A DNA stretch of 64,000 bases. It comes from Scolanthus callimorphus (lineage: Eukaryota > Cnidaria > Anthozoa > Actiniaria > Edwardsiidae). The notes beneath the pieces were generated by a model. It searched no databases, had not been told where the DNA came from, and was given only the letters and a program-made list of their open reading frames with translations. This document shows positions 10,791 through 22,851 of this stretch, in pieces. The number at the start of each line of letters is the position of its first letter. Within the stretch, counting starts at the first letter, position 1. Where the stretch lies: the NCBI GenBank assembly GCA_033964015.1, contig CM066918.1, forward strand, positions 26,681,387 through 26,745,386, given 5' to 3'. Made by a program: the position numbers and the translations under genes.

Positions 10791-12779
10791 TAGACACCGG
10801 GAATCATTTAACAACTAGAAAGTGTTTTTTTTTTCCTTCGCTTAGCAGTAACATATTTTACTGTCGATCGCGTAGGAGCCGCGGATTTTTTTTCTAAATA
10901 CAAACAAAATATTTTTATTTCCACTAATGTAGTCGATTTACAGCTTCTTAGCATCACGTTAACAGCTTTCTTAGATTTCCCACAAAAGGGGACGTCAATG
11001 CCTGCCCAACAATAGGAAATAACTGCCGTGCCTTTATGTTTAGCGTTAGAAATAACACAGAAACGGAAACATGAAGTGTTTGCTTATTTAGCTCAGCAAA
11101 ACTGCAAAACCCTTGTTTATAGCAGGATGAGGAATGTACACTTTGACCCGAACGAAATAGAGAAAACTCGAATATTCCACTGGGTGAGCATGATTAGACA
11201 TGTTAGGCTTGTTTGAACTTGTTATTCTAAGTGCAGAAACAGTGATTCCCTGCAAACCCAATCATTATACCAAAGTTTATATCTCATACCCATGGGGGTT
11301 TCCCACTGCTGTGGTCACAAGCCTGGATAATAAAAATTTTCCAAGAATTTTCCTGCGGTGAGGGCTATTTTCGAACAAGATGTTTTTCTCCCACGTAAGA
11401 GTGTTGTCGCCGCCACTTCAATTCATTATCTTTTTTTGCTGATCGAGTGCTTTTTAATTAAATTAGCAATAGATTCTTGTCGTCGAATTTTATCAAAGCC
11501 GAATTTAGAAAATAGGGGATGTTGATGCATTCCAATAGAGACAAGCCCAGTGAGCAGGAAACCCAACAACATCAGTAATAAAATAATAAAAATTCATCAG
11601 ATAATTTTGGATCAAATTATCAAGAAATGCTGAGAGAGCGAAAGATACACCGCGGAGACAATTAAGGGACAAACCCCGGCCCGGGGAAAATAAGCTCCTT
11701 TATTGTCTAAACGCGGGTAATGAGTCATTTACAAAAAAATCACATGAATTCCTACCTATTAACTCAAATTCTTTAAATAGCTCCCATTTTGTCTGCTGCG
11801 AAGCAATGTTGTTGTCATTTTGCAGCAGGCTTGCGCTGTCAAATCCTTTGGAGCGGCCCGCCGAGGATTACGAAATAAACAAGATTATCCCGAGGCATTT
11901 CATTTATTTTCTCCCAACCTCATGCCGAACGTGTTTTGTACATTGAAGTCATGTTGCGTTGATATTAACCCGCCAAACCCCATACCCATCCCGGACAGAT
12001 AACTTTAGTCAAAGTAATGGTGTACTAAATTTGGTTACAATTGTTCATCTCATCTACACAGGAGCGAAATTGCTTGTTCTTTTATATTCTCAATAATAAA
12101 AATCACTTTGTGTACCCAGAGAAGGCGGGGCAAAAATTATTTAATCACATCACTGCGTTTCGGTATAGGATTATTAAGTAATTTCATTACGTGAAGCTAC
12201 GCGAGAATTATAATCTCATTTCTAATAGAATAGAATTTTTATTATGAAAGCATTCCTCGTCCAATTTGATGTGGAATTTCGCTCCTAGAAGCTGTTTTGT
12301 GTTGGTCGAAAAAGCAGGAAATATTTAATGCTCGGTTAATTTCCCTGGAAGTGCCAATATAACGGCGTTAGGCTCGAGTGTTGACGTGTCTAGGTGTCAG
12401 CGAGCTGTCAAGAGCGCCCGCGGGGCTTTGGTATGTGAGTGGATTGTGTTATTCTTTGTGGGGTTATTTTGCGGGCCCCTGGGGGACAATGACAGGCCAA
12501 TCCGAACGCGTTTTTGACAACTGACTGTGTGCTGAGGTGTGCAACATTACTGCGATCCAAAGCAAAGTTGCTCAATTGCTGACAAGATTTCGTCGCGTGA
12601 GGAGCAAATGCCTGTTGCAGAGGCAAAGTAAGCTGGCAACCAGAAACCGCCGAGGGAAAGATTTAGACCAAGAAAGACTGTATGGAACTGTATGAAACTG
12701 TACAAGTAATTCTATTAAGCAAGTTCACAGTATTTATTTTGACACAGAGACGTGAAAGTGCAACAAAAGCAGCGGAACA
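10791..12779. other. upstream of the 12.8-kb gene, no gene seen
   Basis: No exon is supported. A weak acceptor-like tttgacacag lies 47 bp before the ATG at 12,780, so the gene may have an upstream non-coding exon here. Confidence 0.35.
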
Positions 12780-14408
12780 ATGCTGTGCGGCCCGGTGTCG
12801 TCCAACACCAAGCTTCCAGTAGCGATGCCAAGACATTATCTAGGACTGGACGCCAGAAATATGTACAGTGGCCTTCAAACACCACACATGGATACCAAGC
12901 AGATCTATTTCGCGCCTGAAATAGGTCTCAAGAGGAACAGCAAACCGGATTATGGACGTCCTATGGCGATCGTAGTAACCAGAAGTGGCAACTCTAAAGT
13001 GGCTCACATCAGGATGCTGCAAAAAAGATTTTCAGCACTTGGAGGGTTTCAGGTTATTAGTGAGAGTGATGCATATGATAGGCCAGATGCCATTGGCCTG
13101 CGGCTAAAGGACGCAGCTTCGAATAAGGAAACATGCTCAGCAGTCGCGCAACCGGTAACCATTGGTACCGCGAACAAAAAAGCTCGCTCCGAAGTTTCTT
13201 TATTCCTGACTCGACAGCCAGGCCTATTCGAGACCAATACAAAAGATGACGGGAGAACCGCGGTCGAGCGACCAAGCGAGGAGATCACTGACATAAACAC
13301 CAACACTGAATTGAAAACAAGCGCTTATCGTGTTGAGAAGCCACGTCGGGCTTCTGTTCAGCATATCGGCTCGTATGAACAGATAAACACAGAGGCAAAG
13401 TCAAGCAGACGGAAGATGAGTGTTCCTGCGCGATCGGGAACGTTACTCGTGAACCACAGTCGATCTGCCTCTCTAGATTCTCTCGGCAATAAAAGCAGGG
13501 ACAATCACATTCAAAATACACACTGGAACGCGCAGGATGATACTGATCTGCAATGGGAAAGACTCGTTGCTCGAGCTCGCAGTTTTCAAACTCTGGCCTC
13601 TTCGCCTATGCCGGAAAGAGCACATCCAAGATTTGACAGGAAAGATAATAACGCGAGAAAAGCAGAACCTTCTTCGCGAATTCAGCCAGTGACTGAGGAT
13701 GACGATGTTAAAAGCGATGATGGGTCTGAAATAAGCGATGCCGGTAGCGAAACATCACATGCTTCGACTTCTTCATCGTGTGCGAGTGCTTCGACAGGGA
13801 CCGGAGAGACAACGAAATCCGCGACGAGAAGCGCAAAATCTGACCTATTATTTAACGACAAACAGATCATCGATCACAGGGAAACCACCGAGAACGAAAC
13901 AGATGAAAAGGACATTGTTACTACTTCCATTGACAATGAGAATACTGTGAAAGACAATAAATCTGTCGAGAATAACAGTCTACCAAACCACAGGCGGTTT
14001 TCTCTCGCTACATCTCGACCGCAAACACAGTCTGTGGAACGTATATCTGGGTACAGCACGCACGGCGCTCTAGAATACGCGAAAAAATTACTGGGAAAGA
14101 TTCAGGAGGAAGGAAAGTCAAAGTCAAAGAAGGATAGACTTCTAGACATGAGCAGAGCTTTAAAGCTGGTCTTAGAGGAGCTAAACAGAATTGAATCGCC
14201 TGACAGAGAGCTAGTAAGCTTGTTTATTAGTTTGAGAGCGAAAATAGTGAACTTAAAAGCGGAGCTAAAGAACGAAGAAAGCGATTGTTCCGAGGATGAG
14301 AAACAAAATGAGATATCTCGGTGTGGAATGTCAAAAACATTGCCATCTTCTGCCTCAGGTCACGATAACCCTGAGTCGCCTCACGCGAGGAGGTTTAGCT
14401 GGTGTTGA
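12780..14408 (+). CDS. hypothetical 542-residue Ser-rich phospho-site protein
   Basis: Intact single-exon frame from ATG 12,780 (context aacaATG) to TGA 14,406-14,408. No family recognised. Seen in the sequence: a neutral N-terminus (PRHYLGLDARNMYSGLQ); a Ser/Asp-rich low-complexity centre at about residues 312-355 (SDDGSEISDAGSETSHAS); a charged, probably helical region at about 430-500 (KDRLLDMSRALKLVLEELNR); and a C-terminus ARRFSWC. Five basic RxxS sites occur: RRAS at about 190, RRKMS at about 212, RSAS at about 229, RRFS at about 406, RRFS at 538-541. They fit basophilic kinases such as PKA, and the last two resemble 14-3-3 sites. No signal peptide or membrane segment, so probably cytosolic or nuclear. 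A lineage-specific scaffold or kinase substrate is the simplest guess. Clean open length well above chance supports a real gene. Confidence 0.75.
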   Translation: MLCGPVSSNTKLPVAMPRHYLGLDARNMYSGLQTPHMDTKQIYFAPEIGLKRNSKPDYGRPMAIVVTRSGNSKVAHIRMLQKRFSALGGFQVISESDAYDRPDAIGLRLKDAASNKETCSAVAQPVTIGTANKKARSEVSLFLTRQPGLFETNTKDDGRTAVERPSEEITDINTNTELKTSAYRVEKPRRASVQHIGSYEQINTEAKSSRRKMSVPARSGTLLVNHSRSASLDSLGNKSRDNHIQNTHWNAQDDTDLQWERLVARARSFQTLASSPMPERAHPRFDRKDNNARKAEPSSRIQPVTEDDDVKSDDGSEISDAGSETSHASTSSSCASASTGTGETTKSATRSAKSDLLFNDKQIIDHRETTENETDEKDIVTTSIDNENTVKDNKSVENNSLPNHRRFSLATSRPQTQSVERISGYSTHGALEYAKKLLGKIQEEGKSKSKKDRLLDMSRALKLVLEELNRIESPDRELVSLFISLRAKIVNLKAELKNEESDCSEDEKQNEISRCGMSKTLPSSASGHDNPESPHARRFSWC

Positions 14409-14451
14409 AATGAACTTCTCAGTTTGATAACTTGTCTGTGTTCGATTCTAT

Positions 14452-14724
14452 TGCGATTTTTGTAATTCTGCGAACTTCCACGTTTGACATTTCTGCACGC
14501 CAAACTACGTTTTGGCCACCGTTCATCAAAACTTTCAGATCCTTTAAAGACAGGCGAATGGACATTGTTTCTCTGCATTTTATGGTGGAAATTTGGTTTT
14601 GAAGCCTAAAAAAAAACTCAAAATCTGCGTAAAATCACCCAGAGCTGTTCACTCGTTTGATTGACGGAAGCCAAACCGCGGTTTGTTAGTTCGCGTAGAG
14701 TTCGCAGAATTATGAAAATTGCAG
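14452..14724. mobile_element. TA-flanked MITE just after the 12.8-kb gene
   Basis: Termini ttgcgatttttgtaattctg and cagaattatgaaaattgcag are inverse and flanked by TA on both sides, as in Tc1/mariner-type elements. It starts 44 bp after the stop codon, so it probably lies in the 3' UTR. It shares blocks (caaactacgttttgg, aaatcacccagag) with the larger element at 21,871-22,530. Confidence 0.75.
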
Positions 14725-14977
14725 TAAATTGTCGACAGCTCACTACATGAATGCTATGAAAAATTCAGTATCACAAAGCTTTTAAAGTTAAGTGATTACC
14801 AAATGCAAATATCGTAGGTAACTAAAGAAATGACAAATGAACTACCGGTAAAGTAACATTTTAGCAGATGCTGTTTTGAATTAAAGGGACAACGCTGTCA
14901 TTATTGTACGATATGTTCGGTATTATCGGGTATTATAAATGTTATTTAACAAGAGAAATATAAAAAATTATAAGTTA

Positions 14978-14983
14978 AATAAA
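14978..14983 (+). promoter_or_regulatory. possible polyadenylation signal AATAAA
   Basis: First AATAAA downstream of the 12.8-kb gene, about 570 bp after its stop and beyond the MITE. Confidence 0.35.
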
Positions 14984-15225
14984 AGAGGATTTTATAAAGA
15001 AAAATTGTACCGCGATTCTTTTTTTTCAGTGATGCGAATCTGCCGACTCAGAGAATTGACTCATAAGGAAATTTCAGCAAAACTTGTCAAGCATTGAAAA
15101 TAGAAAGTGTCAAATACTATGTTTCAAGGCGGAAGAATTAACAAACTAGGCCGGGGCGAAAAGCGTTGGCTGGATTTCCAACGAGACCGTTATTTATTTG
15201 TGGGTGGTATGGTAAAAAGGTCTGC

Positions 15226-15341
15226 GTAGCAAGCGTTCGAGTGGAGTTTTAGGGTAGATACAAAAAATCTCGCTCACCGGGTTCTCTTCAGTTTCTCCGG
15301 CGGATTTATCTGCCCTAAAACTCTACAGAAACGCTTGCTTA
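15226..15341. repeat. imperfect palindrome
   Basis: Left arm 15226-15260 (gtagcaagcg, ggagttttagggtagata) pairs with right arm 15307-15341 (tatctgccctaaaactct, cgcttgctta). Confidence 0.7.
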
Positions 15342-17045
15342 CCCTGGATGGATGGGTAAGCAAGCTGGATGGTAAAAAAAACAGCCTTCTTGCTCGCTCC
15401 CATCAGGAGACTGCAAGCGCAAGTATAAATTAGCGCCTACCAAAACTACAGTGCCATGATAGATCTGAGATAAAAAGAAGTGGAGTGTTGAAAGAATACT
15501 ACTTCTTTTCTGAGAGCTACATCAATTCGATTAGTACACGTATTTTGTGTAGTGAAGATAAAAATCATGAAGAATCTTACATCACAATCTCGATATCACA
15601 CCTTGAAGAAAATGCATCAAATTTTGGGTGTGTTAGACTAAAACGCATATTTCATCTTCACAAGTTAGGCTGTTTTCCGACAACAGAAGCGCGCGAAGTA
15701 ATGGGCCCGCGATAAAGACAGTTCGAGAAACTATGTCGGCAAATAAACAAGCGGTACTCTATCTTTTATGTTTCCTGATCTGCTGGTGTGGATATTCTAA
15801 AAGTGCAGGGTTATTGTCAACAACATAATGTTTTCACGATAAGAAACGCCCCAAGGAAACGTCAAATGATAAGATATTCCTATCAGAAGGAAACGACGGA
15901 GAACGCATTTGGTTTGTAAATCAAGGGTAAACAAATCTTATGTTGTGGTTTGGTGAGTAAAATCAATGCAACAGACAGGAGAGAGTCTTGAGTCCAGTGA
16001 ATGAGAATTCCGGTGCTCACTTGCGCACAGTATTTTCTACAGCGCACCTACGGCATAATTTCCTATATCGACCCTTATCAATGTTAATCGCCTGCAGAGG
16101 TTGGGTGGAGCAGGTCAAGGAGTACCTTGTTGAGGAGAGAGAACTTAAGTTCGATACTCCGTCGAAAAATTTGTGCAATATTTCCTAGAAGGGACTTTAC
16201 ACTGTACTATTTGAGGCGAGGACGGGAGTATGGAGCTCCAAAATCGGTGATCGTCTTGTTTATCACGTCATTCAACTCTGAATAAAGCGCGGTCATATCT
16301 ATAAAACCGTTCTCACATCCCGAATTCACATTTATGTGTAAACATTGGCTTTCTTTTAATTTAAAACGATTTTGGTATCATTTTGGTAATATGACCATTG
16401 TAAAAACATGTTTTCCCAAACTGATTATTCCATGCACTCAAATCCTTTCTCTTGATCCTCCTTTTACAAAAATATTTTTACAAAAACTATTTTTACAAAA
16501 CTATTTTGACAGTTTGGATCCTATTGTTTGCATACCTGTGCCTTGTGGAAAAAGATCGTTCAAATATTTGACTTTGCTCTCGCATTCTTGAAAGCAAAAG
16601 TAAACACGATCAACTCTCATAACAAAACTTAATAAAATTTAGATAAACGTTTAATAGACCTCACGTACCTTACCAAGCGAAGGGACAAAAGCGGCGATAA
16701 ATGAAAAACAATTCCCTGCAAAACTTGATTGAATTTGTATGAAGCTCTTACATAGAAGAAACAAAAGAATCAATAGCCTTGCATGCGTTGACGTGTTATG
16801 ATTTATTTTGAAGTTAAATGCGTTTTTTTAGTCTGCAAACAGAGTAATCTCTCTTAAAGATCCGACAAATCCAGTACAAATCATATCATCAAAACCGCGT
16901 AGAAAATGAAAGGTTATATTGTGCTGCCTTGTAGTGCCATTCAGGCGCATGATTGTTCAACAATACACTCTTCTTTTTTATAGAAGTACGCCAATTTTCG
17001 AGGCTGGGCAAAAATCGAATTTTCTTAAAGGGAGCCTGTCACGTT
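15342..17045. other. no gene seen
   Basis: Only short frames without splice support. Confidence 0.35.
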
Positions 17046-17572
17046 CCCTGCTAGCAGAGGCCACTTCAAGAAGTGGCCTCTGCACACAAATGTCACAACC
17101 TCGTCCAGGATCGTGGACGTACTTGACTGGTTTTACAAGAATGGCGTCAGTGTTTTTTTGCTTTGAAAACAGTGCGCGCTTTCTCGAGTGATTTCTCGTT
17201 CAAATGACCAACACACAACATTTTGCTCAAATTTCGATAGAAAATAAAACGATCCTCAGCGAATTGACAAATGCAAACTTTAGGATGAGTATCGGAGCAG
17301 CGTTTAAGAGCCTGTAAATAACGAGCCATCTAAAGGCCACAAAAAGTGATTTTAGGTAAGTTGTAGAGCAAAGATTAAAATTGTTATTTTCTTGTTTGCG
17401 CACAAACTTGATCGACCAGTTTCTCCAAGCTCACGCCATTTTCTCACACATGCGCGACAGAGAAATGACAATTGTGTGCAGAGGCTACTTTTGCGTAGTT
17501 GAAAAACACAAGAAAACATTAGTAAAAGTAAAAGAAAATGTAGGGAGATAAAAAGTAGCCTCTGCTCGCAGG
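17046..17572. mobile_element. inverted-repeat element with terminal hairpin
   Basis: Left ccctgctagcagaggccact, right aagtagcctctgctcgcagg. The left end also forms a perfect 30-nt hairpin (gcagaggccacttc, aa, complement; 17,054-17,083), and another gcagaggctactt lies at 17,478. No coding capacity. Confidence 0.65.
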
Positions 17573-17847
17573 TCACCTGTCAACGTTACGCGCATGCTCC
17601 AGGAGCGATGTAAAAACTGTAACTCATTAGGCCATCCTATTAGATAAGTATTTATCCGATGGATCAAGAAATAACGAGATTATATACGATTCGTTTTCGA
17701 GGTTTTTAGCCTTCGTTACGAGAAAATGACACGTCCATAAACCCGCCACTTTTTCAGGAACAGGTTTGCCGAATTTTCACAGATTCGATACAGATTTTCT
17801 ACCACATAGTAGAAGCCCTGGTGTTATCGAAATACCCGTGTACCTGG

Positions 17848-19183
17848 ATTAGAGCTGGGAGAGGACAAAACATGGAGTACTACTCCATGGAGTACCATTT
17901 GGAGTACCTAAAATGGAGTACCCCTGAAAAGTGTCCGTGATCATTTCCATGTACGCACCTTCGTTTATTTCAAGCGTGAAGGCTCATCGATGTTCAAGTA
18001 TTAAAGTTCAGCGATTTTGGCCGCCATCTTGAAATTTAGCGGTTGGTACTTCAAGTATGCATCATGTTAGTGTATCATGTTAGTATCGGTTAGTACAACA
18101 TCCACATACATCTTCACACCTATCCACACCATCATATGCATCATCATTAAAAGGGGTTCTCGCATGCTAAAATAAGTAAAAATACAGTAAAAACACAGCA
18201 CATTTGCCCGTAATAATCAAAATAATCCTCCAGGTTGATAGAAAAACCTTTTAAGTGTTAGACAAATGCAATTCTAGGTTGTTTTGACCTGTTATCATCA
18301 CCTATTGACACAATCAACAGCAATCCACACACCATCATCACCTATCCACACCATCAACAGCTATCCACACTATCAACAGCTATCCGCACTATCAACGGCT
18401 ATCCACACCATCATCCGCTACACACACCATCATCTGCTATCCACACCATCATCACCTATCCGCACCATCATCACCTATCCACACCATCGTCACCAATCCA
18501 CACTATCATCGTCACCTTTCCGCACCATCACCAGCTATCCACACTATCATCACCAATCCACAATATCAACAGCTATCCACACTATCATCACCTATCCACA
18601 CCATCATCTGCTATCCATACTATCATCACCTATCAATCAATCAATCAATCAATCAATTTTATTTACTCATAAGGCTGTTGTCAGTTTGAGTTATACACAG
18701 AGTATAGGTTTGGAGTGAGTTTATATTTTAGTAGAAAAAAAAGTGCGAGCAGGGAGACCATCATCACCATCATCACCTATCCTGGATGGTGATAAAATGG
18801 ATAGCTGGTGATGGTGTGGATATAGGTGATGATAGTGTGGATAGCTGGTGATGGTGCGGATAGCTGGTGATGGTGCGGATAAGCTGGTGATGGTGCGGAT
18901 AGCTGGTGATGGTGCGGGGTCGGGGTTTACTTTGACTGGTGTATAACATGATACACTTCAGTTCAGGATCCGTACTTGAAGTACCAACATCTAAATTTCA
19001 AGATGGTGGCCAAAATCGCTGAATTTTAATACTTGAACATCGATGAGCATTCACCATTGAAATGAATAAAGGTACGTACATGGAAATGATCATGGGCACT
19101 TTTTAGGGGTACTCCATTTTAGGTACTCCAAAAGGGTACTCCATGGATTAGTACTCCATGTTTTGTCCTCTCCCATTAGAGCT
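17848..19183. mobile_element. 1.3-kb foldback element with perfect 9-bp TSD
   Basis: Element 17,857-19,174 begins gggaggagaggacaaaac-like (gggagaggacaaaacatgga) and ends with the inverse. It is bounded on both sides by attagagct (17,848-17,856 and 19,175-19,183), a perfect 9-bp target duplication. Arms of about 250 bp match in order: ggagtac blocks, the block around gatcatttccatgtacg, gccatcttgaaattta, and atgatacac. Inside them, short tandem repeats run in opposite orientations, as in foldback elements. The 9-bp duplication points to Mutator-like transposition. It carries no transposase, so it must have been moved in trans. Confidence 0.85.
18284..18905. repeat. subterminal minisatellites in inverse orientation
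   Basis: 18,284-18,630 is a run of about 20-bp units like ctatccacaccatcatcacc. 18,775-18,905 holds the opposite-strand form (gatagctggtgatggtgcg). Between them, (tcaa)n and an AT-rich stretch at 18,630-18,670 look like the reversed tail of a retroelement (ttgattgattg). Confidence 0.8.
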
Positions 19184-20442
19184 GCTTGTTCGTCTGGGAT
19201 GACAAAGCGGCCTCGGCCGAGGCCACAAAAAACGCTTGGATGACATACATTTATTGTCATTCTCGCTACCCTCCCTCTCCACTCCATTTAATTTTATACA
19301 GTTGCGACACCTCTGCTGGAATTTTCAATTTGATCCCACACTCCGACTCCACACTGTGTTCCCGGCTCAATCGTGCTCGCACGCACGTGTTCGCATATTT
19401 GGAATACAAATTCACCTTTTTAAGAGGCAAACTTTCCATAAATAAATCTACATTACCTTGTTTATTCCTTGCGCATTCTGTATTGTGGGTCTTGGCTTCT
19501 CTTTCCTCCTGTATTCCGGTGAAAATGTAGACATTTTCTCACCAATGTTGACCTGTGATTCAAACAACTCTTCGTCTCGAATTTCAGTTTTCGCGCTTCA
19601 GCTTTGAATCAGATCACCGCTGATAGACCGCAGGCTCAGTAGCCCTTGCGCGCCAAACACAAACACAAGAACACGACGAAGAATCTGTTGTTGTTTACGC
19701 TGGTGATTTCTTCGATTTCTTGCCGTTTATGCAAGAGAATGGAACAGACAAGGGGGTAAGTATATTAAGCTATGCTATTGACGATAAAATGCCCCTTCTC
19801 CTGGCAAATTGACTCGGGATATTGTTGATTTCAAACCTCAAGTGACATGATATGATAGGAGAATCAGCCATTCTTTCTGAATGTTTCTGATGGTCATATC
19901 CATCGATCCAGGGTTATTTTGCCAAACCCTGTATCCATGATGCTTAGTTATTGATTTGATATGAATAATAATTGCTATCAAACCTATCAAAAAGTCCGAA
20001 ATCTACAAGTGTATGTAGAAGAAGTTTTCCAGTAGTTTAGTAATTTGACATTAGGTATTAAGTAAGTAAGTTACTAGCCATTTGGCAAAATTGGTGTTGA
20101 GCCACCCTTTGCATGACAAAGGACATTGATTACACTCTGTACATATATCCCTGGTCCAAATTATCCTGCGTGGCAAGGGAAAGAGACTGGGACAGACCCT
20201 TTGTTTTACTGATTTCATATGACAGTAGTGAAACCAATCGCAAAGTGATTACACCAATTCTGAACAAAACCTATAGAAGTGATAACAAATTACTAATGAC
20301 AGTTATCTGAAATCCACTCTATATACAAAATTCCCATTGGGAATTAACTTGAACTCTTGACTTGTGACTGGTGTCAGTAATGAACTTCGGAAAACATTAC
20401 AAGATCTCTAAATTCAGTAGAATTCATCCAATATCAATGTTA
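19184..20442. other. no gene; inverse copy of the 5.2-kb repeat at 19,884-20,032
   Basis: attttgccaaaccctgtatc and caagtgtatgtagaagaagt are the reverse complement of the block at 5221-5390. No exon supported. Confidence 0.5.
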
Positions 20443-20871
20443 TACACAAGTCAATATAAATCCCCACAACCCCCTCCCCTTACTGCGCCAAGCAGGGCAT
20501 TGCAGGGTTTTAGAAGGTTTTTTGAAAGCTCAAGAGGATGCGATACCCAGGGCTATTGGCATTTCACTCCAGAACAGCCAGGTCTGGATGCGGGGACTTA
20601 GGCCAAGATTTGCCAACCACAGGAACCCTGAACAAAAAAGTGAGAGATAAACAATGTGTTGTGAGAATATTATTAGGTAATTGCAGCACCTGTGCTGACA
20701 AAGGATGATCAGCACTTCTGCAACAATGTAACTTTGTAACTTGTCTGCATAGAGCAGGTTTTCAAGGAAGGTGCCCCTTTGGCATTTATGTCAATCCCCC
20801 CCCCCCCCAAGAAAAAAAAATGCCCTGCTTAGTCCAGGCTGGGGGTGTGGGAGTTAACATTGACTAGTGCA
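20443..20871. mobile_element. 429-bp MITE related to 8974-9974
   Basis: Left tacacaagtcaatataaatc and right gttaacattgactagtgca are diverged inverse termini; the arms go on for about 60 bp to agcagggca and tgccctgct. The right terminus matches the end of the 1-kb Harbinger-like element. A C10 run sits near 20,800. Confidence 0.65.
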
Positions 20872-21870
20872 TAAGCCTTTCATCCTACAGGACAGCAGGA
20901 TGGACTGTAGGGTCACACCAGTGGTTAAAAATTATGCCTAGTTGTGTTTTATTAATATATTTAGACTGGTCAGGCCTGGAGGCATCCAGTTCTCTTTACT
21001 TATGAACAATAAGGAGAAATAATGTACCTGTTAAGTAATTTGTTTTATCCTTAATTATTAAAAAAAGATAACAACTTTATTTAACTGTCAAAGTATTTAG
21101 CTCATAGAGCTAAACAATAGGGGGCACCAATTTGACAAAGATAAACAAAGAGGAAACTCAAACAAACTGATTATGGAAGAGGCATAGCAGTGGGCTATGA
21201 ACAAACAATTTACCAGTGGCTAGAGCAGGACTAGTTGAACTTGGCATCTAATTATTGAATTGAAAGTGGAAATGTATACACTCTTTTCTTCATATTATAA
21301 GAAATACTTTTATAAGAATGCTGAGGCTTAGATTTGGTAAACATTTAAGAACATAGGAATTCAGCTTTTAGAATGTTTGAATTCAAAGTTCTCCTTTCTT
21401 GTTTCCTCAATTTTAATTTCACATGATCTATTAAAACACTTATATACTTCCACTCATCTTTCAAAGCTTAAAAATCGAGCATTGAGCAAAGGCAAGTGTG
21501 AAAAAAAACGTTGCTTGCTTAATCTTGAGGTTTAATTGACTGAGCGAGTTTATTTCCCTGGAGATTTATGGTGAAAACCGGAAGACCAGGAGATCTGACT
21601 CAAAACCGGGAGTCTCCCGCATAAACTGGGAGAGTTGGTAGGTATGTATTGTCAAGTTTTTGTGCAGGAGATCACCCGGTATTTCATTGGTGTATTACAT
21701 AAGCGTTGATAATTAAAAACAGAACACCTTTCTACAATCCCTGCCTGTAGTTTTTAGTTGCCGCAGTTTTGTGCACTATGGATAACCAGGAAAGTGAAGT
21801 GTCGCACTTCCCTGAGTATAGCACAAATTGCATTGAACTTGAACAAACAAATTTTTGTTTTCGTTGTTTA
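20872..21870. other. no gene seen
   Basis: AT-rich. No supported exon or repeat structure. Confidence 0.35.
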
Positions 21871-22530
21871 CTGCGATTTTCATAATTCTGCAAACTCCCA
21901 CTTGACATTTCCGAATGCCAAACTGCGTTTTGGCTTCCGTCAATCAAACCTTTTAAGTCAAGTCCACGCGGCAGAGCGGAAATGACCTGCTTAGACCACT
22001 AAATTTCAGATAATAAGGTCAGGTTGACTCAGAGAAACTTGATTTTTTGCATACAGACTCCTTGTCTGATTAAAAACAAAATATCAAAAATTACTTTTTT
22101 CTAATGGATCCGTCTTTGAGATATTAGTCTTTAAACTTTGGTTTCTGCGCCATTTTATGGGAGAATTAGTACTTTGATCAGGAATTATGCAAACTTTGCT
22201 CAATCATATCTAAAATTCATATTCTTTAATTTTCTTAAAAATTTGGAATTAAGCTTTTAGCCATAGAAACTCTTTGTATAAGGAATCTTGAGCTTATATA
22301 TTGAAATATGGCAAAGTTAGACATTTCATTTTTGGTCATTTCCGCTCTGTCAGTCCACGTATGTTTTCTGAGTTTGGTTTGCATTTTACAGCGAAAAATT
22401 CTGTTCTGAAGCCTAGCTGGCCCCTTTGAGATCACAAGATCTATCAAAGCCTCCGGGAAATCACCCAGAGTTGTTACTTCACCCGTTTGTTGGTCGGTGT
22501 CTAGTGTTCGCAGAATCATGAAAATCGCAG
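21871..22530. mobile_element. 660-bp TA-flanked element, larger relative of 14,452-14,724
   Basis: Termini ctgcgattttcataattctg and cagaatcatgaaaatcgcag are inverse and flanked by TA. Subterminal blocks (caaactgcgttttgg; aaatcacccagag) match the 273-bp element at 14.5 kb, so the two are one family with different interiors. Confidence 0.75.
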
Positions 22531-22818
22531 TAATGTATCATACACTGTAAATAGACTACACACGCATGCTTTACCTGAAAGGGATGGAGTTTTACAACTG
22601 TAAGTGTCACACCTATTTCAGCCAGGGATGCGTTTGGAACTCGGTATTGAATAGAACTAAGAGTATTTTCAAGCTCTATTCTCAAAAAAAGCATTTAACT
22701 AGTGAGGAATTTCAGTTTGAATTTTATAGACTTTAGCACGATTCCTGAACGAGATTGCCAGAGGTACTATAGGAAAACTATTTGCCCAAATTGGTATGAA
22801 AAAGGAGTACATTTAACC

Positions 22819-22851
22819 ATAGTTAGTAGAGAAGTCTCCTCTACTAACTAT
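22819..22851. repeat. 33-nt perfect hairpin
   Basis: Arms atagttagtagag and ctctactaactat with a 7-nt loop. Not followed by a T run. Confidence 0.6.

Noticed and set aside
18284..18718. 144-codon frame rich in His/Ser/Pro/Thr
   Set aside because: Translation of the minisatellite inside the foldback element.
18775..18910. CRISPR-like array of regular short repeats
   Set aside because: Units are contiguous degenerate minisatellites without unique spacers, in a eukaryotic genome.
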